Assembly (NCBI RefSeq): GCF_004138325.1
Contig: NZ_SBLB01000011.1
Coordinates: 62,001-126,000, forward strand
DNA: 64,000 nucleotides
Reading direction: 5' to 3'
Origin: Spirosoma sordidisoli
GTDB taxonomy: Bacteria > Bacteroidota > Bacteroidia > Cytophagales > Spirosomataceae
In this document: one piece after another, positions 52,629 through 59,692 of the stretch
How the letters are laid out: the number at the start of each line of letters is the position of its first letter
Numbering within the stretch: the stretch's first letter is position 1
The notes under the pieces: generated by a model
The model's database searches: none
What the model saw: the letters and a program-made list of their open reading frames with translations, nothing else
Told to the model about the DNA's origin: nothing
Made by a program: the position numbers and the translations under genes

Positions 52629-53277
52629 TCGGCACCAGCGGTTTACGCCCACCGTACGTATCGCGGTCGAGCCGGTACGTGCGGCCCTGTGGGTCGGTCA
52701 GCAAAAAGCCGCCCTGCTGCGGGTCGTCGCGCAGCTGCCACCGGGCCTCGCTGGCAGGCAGCTCCGTCAGGTGCAGGTGCAGTCCGTCCGGATCGCTGCT
52801 GTATTCGCCGGAAGCCGGACCGTCGGTGCTGAAGGTAACCGGAAAGGTGGTCAGCTTATCGGGCGCCGGAGTACCGTCTACCCCAAAGCCACGCTGCGCA
52901 TAGGGAATCTGGGTCGAGAGCGTGTCTGGTCCGGACAGATACCGGAACCCCAGCCAGCCGAGTCCTGCCACCAGCAACAGCGTAGCCACCGCCCGCAACC
53001 AGGTTTGCTGCCACCACGGGCGCACCGGCCGGGACCGACCCGGCCCCGACGATACAGGCGTGGTTAGCCCTTCGCTGATCAGTCGATCAACCAGATCGTA
53101 ATCCTTGCTGGTCTGCTCCCGGTCAAACTGCTGATTCAGGGCAGACTGCATGAGTACATCGGCCCTGAAATCGGCATCGTCGGTCATTTTCTGCCTGACG
53201 GCCTGCCGCCCCGACTCATCGAGTTGTCCGGCCAGATACGCGTCAATAATAGCCCATTTGTTCTGGTCGGTAATCAT
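52621..53277 (-). CDS. Anti-sigma factor-like membrane protein
   Basis: A 218-residue protein. The N-terminal helices (WAIIDAYLAGQLDESGRQAV then KMTDDADFRADVLMQSAL) follow the pattern of anti-sigma cytoplasmic domains, without the zinc HxxxCxxC. One membrane helix is at about 91-111 (WLRAVATLLLVAGLGWLGFR), and an outer domain of about 100 residues follows. The start overlaps the stop of the upstream sigma-like gene as ATGA, so the two are partners. Its 3' end overlaps the convergent M48 gene by 8 bp. Confidence 0.72.
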   Translation of the reverse strand: MITDQNKWAIIDAYLAGQLDESGRQAVRQKMTDDADFRADVLMQSALNQQFDREQTSKDYDLVDRLISEGLTTPVSSGPGRSRPVRPWWQQTWLRAVATLLLVAGLGWLGFRYLSGPDTLSTQIPYAQRGFGVDGTPAPDKLTTFPVTFSTDGPASGEYSSDPDGLHLHLTELPASEARWQLRDDPQQGGFLLTDPQGRTYRLDRDTYGGRKPLVPIK

Positions 53278-54197
53278 AATGCTGCGTTCTTCATTTTTTC
53301 TGTCAAACAATCCCGCAACCGGCTACGGCTTTCGTTCAGCCGAACGCTGGCCGTGTGCGCATTGGTATAGCCTGCTCTGGCGGCAATTTCGGTCATATCC
53401 AGGTCATCGAAGACCGCCTGTACCTCGTCCATTGACATAGTTTTCAACTCCTGCTCACTCCAGTATTTGTACCGCAGGCGAAACAACAGCTGACGGGCCG
53501 CACCGAGTCGGCTGAAACAATCGGCCAGCCAGGTCCGGAACCTCGAAACTTCAATTTGGATGGTGCCGGAACGGCCGTCGGTTGTCGTCACCGGCAGGTC
53601 AATGCTGATCGGTTCGTCATCGGCGGTTGTCAGGGGCCAGGTCATAGTACCCATATCGGCCTCATCGACAGTAAGGAATGTGGTTTCCAGCCAGTTCGTT
53701 TGCTCAACCGGGTCAGTGCGTTCCTGCCGAAGCTGATGCAGGGCTTTGAAACGGGCAATGCTGATCAGGCAGGTCGACAACAGCGCTTCGACCGGCTTTC
53801 TGTCGGCCAGGTTGGTGAAGAAGGCAGCAAACGAGTCATTGAGTACTTCGTCGGCAACGTCGGTCGTCCGGAACCGGAACTGCGCCAGGTAGCGGGCTAC
53901 GGCCTCCCGGTTTTCGGCCATGATTCGGCTCATCGCTGACGTTTGCTGAGCCGGACTTCCGTCAGCGGCCAGCCAGCTCAGGACCTGCTCGCGGGTAACG
54001 CGCCGGGCAAACAGGGATGGATTCAGTCGTTGTTTGGTTGCCTTCCGTCGAATGATCAGGCAGGTGGCCAGGGTCTGACGAAGAATAGCCGCAGCAGCCT
54101 GGCCGGGCAGATCAGCAAATTCATTGGCCAGTGTTTTGGTAACAACGGGCGCAATCTGACGAACAAAGGCTTCGTCGGAAGGTACAGATGTGGACAT
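53274..54197 (-). CDS. Divergent sigma-70-like factor with N-terminal extension
   Basis: A 307-residue protein, longer than an ECF factor (about 180). The first 85 residues are helical and without recognised motif. A region 2-like part follows at about 90-165 (RFRTTDVADEVLNDSFAAFF, then STCLISIARFKALHQL). After about 60 residues of beta-rich insertion (TWPLTTADDEPISIDLPV ...) comes a region 4-like helix-turn-helix near 265-295 (MTEIAARAGYTNAHTASVRL). The insertion between regions 2 and 4 is unusual. Coupling by ATGA overlap to an anti-sigma-like membrane protein supports the assignment. A terminator for the upstream lipoprotein gene lies 37 bp before its start codon. Confidence 0.68.
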   Translation of the reverse strand: MSTSVPSDEAFVRQIAPVVTKTLANEFADLPGQAAAAILRQTLATCLIIRRKATKQRLNPSLFARRVTREQVLSWLAADGSPAQQTSAMSRIMAENREAVARYLAQFRFRTTDVADEVLNDSFAAFFTNLADRKPVEALLSTCLISIARFKALHQLRQERTDPVEQTNWLETTFLTVDEADMGTMTWPLTTADDEPISIDLPVTTTDGRSGTIQIEVSRFRTWLADCFSRLGAARQLLFRLRYKYWSEQELKTMSMDEVQAVFDDLDMTEIAARAGYTNAHTASVRLNESRSRLRDCLTEKMKNAAL

Positions 54198-54233
54198 CAG
54201 GTGTGGAACAGAAGGCTACTGTCCAAAGCTACT

Positions 54234-54270
54234 AAAAAAACCGCCATACTACACTCCCGTAGTATGGCGG
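54234..54270 (-). terminator. Rho-independent terminator between the small lipoprotein and sigma-like genes
   Basis: A perfect 12-bp stem (54259-54270 with 54241-54252; CCGCCATACTAC) with a 6-nt loop, then seven T on the minus strand (54234-54240). It lies 10 bp after the lipoprotein stop and 37 bp before the sigma-like start, so it is either a plain terminator or a gate for read-through into the sigma/anti-sigma genes. Confidence 0.85.
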
Positions 54271-54280
54271 CTATCGTTAA

Positions 54281-54472
54281 CTAACCTCCACCTGGAGGTT
54301 TTGTTGGTTTTTCTGGGGGGTCTTCGTCGAAAGTCGTTGTTCTGACGGCTGGTTTAGCCTCACCCGGAGCGGGGTCAACCGCAACTGATTCACAGGCACC
54401 CATGGCCAGCATCAACACGACCCCGAACATACCCACCCAACCCGAAGCCGAAGCCAATGGTCGTTTGTTCAT
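54281..54472 (-). CDS. Small lipoprotein
   Basis: A 63-residue protein with a lipoprotein signal (MLAMGAC, lipobox cysteine near residue 27) and a short, proline- and glycine-rich mature part ending in PTKPPGGG. The end of the gene contains a local palindrome (CCTCCACCTGGAGG). It is at the centre of the symmetric sigma/anti-sigma region, followed by its own strong terminator. It has no recognised family and could be a signal or decoy at the membrane. Confidence 0.6.
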   Translation of the reverse strand: MNKRPLASASGWVGMFGVVLMLAMGACESVAVDPAPGEAKPAVRTTTFDEDPPEKPTKPPGGG

Positions 54473-54659
54473 GTTATTACCCTTGCGGGCGTTTTGGGGT
54501 TTGTTGAAGGCTGGCTCCGGGGACGTCCGCTAAAAAGCTTTCGGAGCTGGCTTTCGAGAGTAGATTGCAGGGGGCGGAAAAAAATCACACCCCCCACTCA
54601 CTATTTCCGTTACTTTTCCGGCAAAAGGAGAATATCCCAGTAAACAGTCACCCTACCGC

Positions 54660-55223
54660 ATGTCGAGTGCCGATCAGACCTTATACGAAGCCATATGCTC
54701 CGACGACAAACGTCGGGTTGAGTGGGCCACCCACCAGCTAACCCATAAAGTCAAAGCGGTCATTCGTCGGCATGTGCTGGACAACTCGGGCAGTGAAGAA
54801 GATGCTGCTGATCTCACCCAGGAAACGGTACTGGCGGTATGGGCTCAGCTGCGTTCGGGCCACTACCAGCCCCGGGCAGAGGCAACGCTGGATGCGTACG
54901 TGTATAAGGTGATGCGCAACAAATGGCTCAAGGTCCTCAAGCGTCGGAAACAGGTGGGCCTGCTGAGCCAGTTCGACGACCTGACCGAAGAGCCCACGGC
55001 CGAGGATAAACCCGAACGGCTGGCTACACTGCAGCAGGCCTTCAGCCAGTTGGGCGAAGCCTGCCAGGAGCTGTTGCAGCTGTTTTACTGGGACGATTTA
55101 TCGTTCGATGAGATTGCTCACCGGGTCAACGCTTCGGCCAAAGCGGCCAAAGTGCGTAAGTATCGGTGCATGCTATACCTGGGGGCGCTGCTCCGGGGCG
55201 AAAAACGGGACGGCAACGAATAA
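54660..55223 (+). CDS. ECF sigma factor
   Basis: A 187-residue sigma factor. Region 2: EEDAADLTQETVLAVWAQLR (near 46-65) and AYVYKVMRNKWLKVLKRRKQ (near 78-97). Region 4: DDLSFDEIAHRVNASAKAAK (near 144-163). It is followed 71 bp downstream by an anti-sigma-like membrane protein gene. It is divergent from the lipoprotein and the second sigma-like gene across a gap of 187 bp (54473-54659). A TACTTTTC near 54612 is a near miss to the minus-7 consensus. Confidence 0.85.
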   Translation: MSSADQTLYEAICSDDKRRVEWATHQLTHKVKAVIRRHVLDNSGSEEDAADLTQETVLAVWAQLRSGHYQPRAEATLDAYVYKVMRNKWLKVLKRRKQVGLLSQFDDLTEEPTAEDKPERLATLQQAFSQLGEACQELLQLFYWDDLSFDEIAHRVNASAKAAKVRKYRCMLYLGALLRGEKRDGNE

Positions 55224-55294
55224 AAAGGCGAAAAACCTGTAATCGATGAAGTACTTCAGTACTATTGATCTGAACCAGCTAGTATCTATCCAAC

Positions 55295-56005
55295 ATGCGA
55301 CCAACTAATCAACTTGAGCAATGGGAGTGGATGGAAGCCTACCACCGGGGTACGCTATCCGCCGACGAACGACTTATTTTCGAGCAGGAACTCAAACGCG
55401 ACCCTGATTTCAGCCGGGAGTGTGCTCAGCTGCTCGCAGCCGATAAAGCGCTGCGTGAACTGGCCCTGGCCAAAACAGTCCGGAACGCCGTTCGTGCCGA
55501 ACTGGCTGCGCCCCCTAAACCCATCCAGCGTCTTCGGCTCGGGCGGGGCAGGCTGGCCAGTGTGCTGGTAGCCTGCGTCCTGCTGGTCATCAGCTACCTG
55601 ACCTTCAGCCAGGTCGATCTGGAAAGCTACCGCCAGGATGTGACCCTGACGCAGCGCTACCGCGAATCGGAAGACGATGTAGCCGGGCCTGACCTTACGC
55701 CCCAGCAGCGGACTTTTTACCGCGAGTTCTTCGATGCGCAGGCGTATCTGGCCAATGGTCAGCCCCAGCTCGCTATCGGTAATCTGGAAAAGCTGGCGCG
55801 GGTAGACAGTCTCCGCCCCTATTTCAAACAGGCCGTACAGTGGCACCTGCTGAATGCCTACCTGCTCAACCGGCAGCCCGACAATGCCGACGCCACGTTC
55901 CAGCTGCTCGACCAGAGCGGCCAGTCCGTTTATCCCATCAGTACATCGGATCGCTGGAAAGTGTGGTGGCAGATCCGCTGGCAGAAACTCGGCCGCTCAG
56001 CGTGA
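55295..56005 (+). CDS. Anti-sigma-like membrane protein with helical repeat end
   Basis: A 236-residue protein. The first 60 residues (WEWMEAYHRGTLSADERLIF, then KRDPDFSRECAQLLAADKAL) follow the same pattern as the anti-sigma-like protein encoded at 52621-53277. One membrane helix lies near 88-107 (ASVLVACVLLVISYLTFSQV). The outer domain (about 130-236) looks like a pair of TPR-type helices (AQAYLANGQPQLAIGNLEKL). It follows the sigma gene by 71 bp and probably holds that factor at the membrane. The gene ends tail to tail with the CHAT gene, overlapping by 9 bp. Confidence 0.7.
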   Translation: MRPTNQLEQWEWMEAYHRGTLSADERLIFEQELKRDPDFSRECAQLLAADKALRELALAKTVRNAVRAELAAPPKPIQRLRLGRGRLASVLVACVLLVISYLTFSQVDLESYRQDVTLTQRYRESEDDVAGPDLTPQQRTFYREFFDAQAYLANGQPQLAIGNLEKLARVDSLRPYFKQAVQWHLLNAYLLNRQPDNADATFQLLDQSGQSVYPISTSDRWKVWWQIRWQKLGRSA

Positions 56006-58783
56006 ACGACGCCGACGGTACCGGATGTAGCCAGCGATAGCCAATAGCCCGGTTCCCAGAGCAGCCAGCCAGCCGGTTGGCCAGGGACCGGGAACCGGAA
56101 AAACGGGCTGGTTAGTCCCCATCAGGACCAGATGCGCCCAGAAGTGGGGCGGGCTAAACGCCCCACCGGACGATTGCTGCTCAATGAACCGCAGCTTGGC
56201 CCGCTGTAGGGCCACATCGGTTGGCAGGCCCGACGCCAGCTCTTCGTATAACAGTTGCGAGAGCCGGGCCGTAGTACCATCATGCGCATTCCAGAGTGAA
56301 GTGATAACCTGCGGACAGCCCGCCGATGCAAACGCCCGGCTCAGACTCAGCAGGCCCTCGCCCCCGTGCAGACTGCCACTACCCGTTCGGCAGGCAGACA
56401 GCACGGCCAGCCGGATATGGCGCAGGTCCAGCAGGCCCAGCTCGTGGGCATACAGCCGGTGTGACGAATCCTGCGGGAAAAACGCGATGTACGAATCGCC
56501 GGGGTCGTTGTCGCTGGCCCGGGCGTGGGTGGCCAGGTGAAGAACCTGATGGTCGGGAAATAGTGACAGAAAGGTGGCTTTGCTGGCATTGGCGGCCGTT
56601 GAGCGCGTGCCGGCAGCAGACCCGATTTCGGCTTCCGACCGGTCGAGAGACTGGTACCCCCGTTGCTGGATAAGGGTAAGCGTAGCCTGATCAACGGCAA
56701 AAGGAGCCATACTGAGTACATCGGGCGAGCCGTCGGGGCGCTGGCGGGGGCTTCTAACGTAGCTGTCCATCGAGTAAGCGTAGGTGATGGCTGCATGCCT
56801 GAGCAGGTAATCATCGGGACGCTGTCCCGTCTCCAGCACTTCGAAAGGCAGGTAATGCAGGGGTCCGTCGCGCACAATAACCAGCCGCCGAACGCCGGCC
56901 AGGTCGGCCCAGACCGGCCCCAGCACCCGCCTAAACAGAGCCCGGGCAGCGGTATGTCCCGTATACTGAAACGGATCGGGATTTCGGTAGGCTTCATGCC
57001 GAACGGTTTCGGCCAGCTGGTTCAGCTGGGCACCGCTGATCGGGAGCAGCATCACCCGAATCTGGTGTTTCTTTACGACAGTCAGCAGTAGCGAGTCAGA
57101 TGTCAGGCTATACTGTAAAAAAGCCATATCCGGGGCGAGTTGCTGTTGCAGGCGGCTCAGATTGTCGGCTCCCGGTTGGGCCGACGTATAGGGCCGCAGC
57201 TTTTGGTACGCCCGATTCCAGACCAGCTCGGCGTTGACCAGTTCCGCATTGACAGCCACGATTCCGGCCCCTGTAGAATGCGCCACATCTCGTTCGGCCC
57301 AGGCCGTTTTGGCCGCAGCCAGCCGGTTTTTGGCCCGCTGCACTTCTTCGAGCAGATAGCCCGGCACCCCTGCATAGTCGCGCTGTAAGGCCTGCAGGGT
57401 TTCACGCAGTACGGCCGCGCTACCCTGCTCCTGCCGGTGTAACAGTGCGGCCAGGGTGGCCTTGTCGGGCCGTTGTCGGTACTGGGCATACGCTACCGCT
57501 ACCGCTTCCCGGTAAGCCGGGCGGAGCTTTTCCTGCACGAACAGCTTGGTCAGTTCGGCACTGTAGGATGCCTGCAGCAGATCACTCAGGGCAAAGGCCC
57601 GATCATAGGTGAGGTTGGCCAGCTGCAGCGAGTTAGGCATCGTTTTGGCGGCATGCAGCAGGTGGGCTTTCCAGCAGAGCGACTCGAACAGGTCAGGCCC
57701 GTTCAGGAAGTCGGTCAGGGCTGGGTTTTGCGCCGGATCGGTAGCCCGAAAGCGCAAACTGTTGGCCTGCATAGCCTGCTGGATAAACGTTAGCGCCCCC
57801 GATACGTCCTGCTGCAGCCAGGCCATCCGGCTCAGCGCCATCAGCCCCCGCCACCCGACCCGGCTCGACCCGCCCAGCCGCTGCCCTGTGGCAACAGAGC
57901 GCGCAAAAAATGTTCGGGCGCGGCCTAACTGCTGCTGCTGCTCCCAGTACTTACCCAACGACTGATCGAGGTAGGCAGACAGTTCGGCGCCGTCGGTACC
58001 GGCCTGTTTGACCAGCCGCTCCGTTTCGCGTATGAACACCCAGACAGAATCGGTCCGTTGCCGCTGTAGCCGACACTCGATCAGGCCCAGCAATAGCCAG
58101 CCCCGATTCAGGTCGGGCGTTTTATAGTGACGGACCGATGCGGTATAGAGCGAGTCGGCCCGACCGAGCTGCCCCAGTTGCCGGTAAAACAGCGCGAACT
58201 GATTCTCGGCAATGGCCTGCCGGGCCGGGGTGGTGTGGCGAGCCAGGAGTAGCAGCCGTTTCTGGAAACACCGCTCGGCCTGTCGGTAGTCGCCCTGCTC
58301 TACGGAAGCGGTACCCCGATTGCCCCAGTAGGCAGCCACATAAGTGCGGGCCTCACGCTCCAGCGCCGGGCGAACCAGCAGCAGCGAATCGGCGCGTTGC
58401 CAGAACCAGCGCAGCGAATCGGGACGGTTTCGCTGGTGGTACATTTCGCCCAGACTGGCCCATAGTTTGAAGCGGGTGCTATCGGCCAGCGGAGTCAGCG
58501 GCAGACCCGCCCGGCAGACAGTAGTAGCCCGGCGATAGTCATCGTTTACGTAGTAGACCGTAGCCTCGTCGACCAGACTATTGGCCGCCAGGTCAAACTT
58601 CCCCTGCTGCCGGGCCAGCTTCTGAACCTGACCAAACAACCGCAGGGCTTCGGCAGGCTGCTGTCGATAGATAGCATTAGCCCGCTGCCGCAAACTGTCG
58701 GCCGACTGACCATGCCCGGCCATCGACCCCAGGCATAGCAGTACGAGGACGTACCACGTCCAGCCAGAACCACTGCTATTCAT
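55997..58783 (-). CDS. Exported TPR-CHAT protease
   Basis: A 928-residue protein. Signal peptide about 1-27 (ending MAGHGQS); then TPR-type helices to about residue 450, a coiled-coil-like stretch and the CHAT domain (about 585-885). The caspase-clan dyad is H753 (HLATHARA) and C798 (LSACRTGSG), followed by HGGEGLLSLSRAF and VITSLWNAHDG, all standard for CHAT. A C-terminal membrane helix and a basic tail (RYRRRRSR) anchor it, so the protease would face the periplasm. The start at 58783 is preferred to a TTG at 58795 because it begins the signal peptide. It is convergent with the anti-sigma-like gene. CHAT proteases elsewhere act in defence and cell-death systems, but usually without export signals. 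Confidence 0.88.
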   Translation of the reverse strand: MNSSGSGWTWYVLVLLCLGSMAGHGQSADSLRQRANAIYRQQPAEALRLFGQVQKLARQQGKFDLAANSLVDEATVYYVNDDYRRATTVCRAGLPLTPLADSTRFKLWASLGEMYHQRNRPDSLRWFWQRADSLLLVRPALEREARTYVAAYWGNRGTASVEQGDYRQAERCFQKRLLLLARHTTPARQAIAENQFALFYRQLGQLGRADSLYTASVRHYKTPDLNRGWLLLGLIECRLQRQRTDSVWVFIRETERLVKQAGTDGAELSAYLDQSLGKYWEQQQQLGRARTFFARSVATGQRLGGSSRVGWRGLMALSRMAWLQQDVSGALTFIQQAMQANSLRFRATDPAQNPALTDFLNGPDLFESLCWKAHLLHAAKTMPNSLQLANLTYDRAFALSDLLQASYSAELTKLFVQEKLRPAYREAVAVAYAQYRQRPDKATLAALLHRQEQGSAAVLRETLQALQRDYAGVPGYLLEEVQRAKNRLAAAKTAWAERDVAHSTGAGIVAVNAELVNAELVWNRAYQKLRPYTSAQPGADNLSRLQQQLAPDMAFLQYSLTSDSLLLTVVKKHQIRVMLLPISGAQLNQLAETVRHEAYRNPDPFQYTGHTAARALFRRVLGPVWADLAGVRRLVIVRDGPLHYLPFEVLETGQRPDDYLLRHAAITYAYSMDSYVRSPRQRPDGSPDVLSMAPFAVDQATLTLIQQRGYQSLDRSEAEIGSAAGTRSTAANASKATFLSLFPDHQVLHLATHARASDNDPGDSYIAFFPQDSSHRLYAHELGLLDLRHIRLAVLSACRTGSGSLHGGEGLLSLSRAFASAGCPQVITSLWNAHDGTTARLSQLLYEELASGLPTDVALQRAKLRFIEQQSSGGAFSPPHFWAHLVLMGTNQPVFPVPGPWPTGWLAALGTGLLAIAGYIRYRRRRSR

Positions 58784-59194
58784 AAGCGTACGCAAAGCAA
58801 TATAAAGAGAGGCTGTTCCCGTGGGTGAAATTAAGCAATAGTCCAGTACGCTGCATAGCCCGCAGCAGGTCGCTTCTGTTATAAATATTTAATCTACATA
58901 AATACCAGTCTATATCCACCCACCCCATCGAGCCTGGCAACCCGCTGCCCGGACGAAAGGAGCAGGCTATAATCAGCCGTATTACAGATAGTGATTATAA
59001 CTTATAGAGAAAGTATAGTTAACATATTAATTACCAAAGGAATAGCTGTTACTTTTTTGTCGATTCCGGTATTTACAGGTAGAAATACAACGCTTACTCA
59101 ATTCACCAGTCTGTTTTTTGCATTCTTGTCTGATTACGTGCTTCTTACGCCGATCAAATCCCGTTTCTATCTATTACCTTATCTAGTTTACTCC
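58784..59194. other. Intergenic region between CHAT gene and secreted protein gene
   Basis: A 411-bp gap between divergent genes. Its right half (about 58990-59190) is clearly AT-richer than the surroundings and must contain promoters in both directions. No exact TAnnTTTG box, repeat or RNA gene was recognised. The open plus-strand frame covering 58991-59194 is not convincing as coding. Confidence 0.4.
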
Positions 59195-59605
59195 ATGAAA
59201 GCACAACTCGTTTTTATTGCCTGCCTGCTGATCGCTCTGGTCGGCACCACCACCGTTGCGCAGGACAAGCCTGACAAAAATGTGACCGTAACGGGCAAGG
59301 CTGTCCCGAAAACGCGGGGCGCCAATCCTAACATCAAAAAAGACGTGCCCACCACGGATGTACCCGTTCCCAGACCGGCCAAAACCCGGGGCGCCTTATG
59401 CCGGGTTAAGTTTGATAACTATACCGGCCTGTACATCAAGATTTACGTCGACGGTGACTACAAAGGCACGCTGGCCCCCTGGGACGACGGCACGGTAACG
59501 GTTGGGTCAGGGTATACGACCATTTACTGCGTCTCTACGGGCGGCACCCGCGAGTGGAGCGCATCGGGCGACTGCCGCGAAAATTACGTGTACACCTTAC
59601 GCTAG
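59195..59605 (+). CDS. Small secreted protein of unknown function
   Basis: A 136-residue protein. Signal peptide about 1-22 (ending TTTVAQD), then a Lys/Pro/Thr-rich linker with two similar pieces (VPKTRGANPN, AKTRGALC), then a C-terminal domain of about 70 residues rich in Tyr, Gly and beta-strand residues with three cysteines (C69 or so, then in IYCVST and SGDCREN). No family recognised. It is followed after 87 bp by the metacaspase-like gene, and could be co-transcribed or a substrate. Confidence 0.65.
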   Translation: MKAQLVFIACLLIALVGTTTVAQDKPDKNVTVTGKAVPKTRGANPNIKKDVPTTDVPVPRPAKTRGALCRVKFDNYTGLYIKIYVDGDYKGTLAPWDDGTVTVGSGYTTIYCVSTGGTREWSASGDCRENYVYTLR

Positions 59606-59692
59606 CATCAGCCAGCGCAGTACGCACGATTTTTTGTCGGGAAGGGGGCCTGCCTCCTTCCCGATCCTCCTGTACCGCTCATCTCAATCCGT

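Noticed and set aside
58991..59194. In-frame extension of the small secreted protein upstream to 58991
   Set aside because: The added 68 codons are AT-rich intergenic-type sequence and would hide the signal peptide that begins at the ATG at 59195.
59637..59664. Hairpin TCGGGAAGG/CCTTCCCGA before the metacaspase gene considered as a terminator
   Set aside because: The T-run lies before and not after the hairpin in the plus direction, and there is no A-run for the minus direction; it may be a leader structure, but this cannot be supported.
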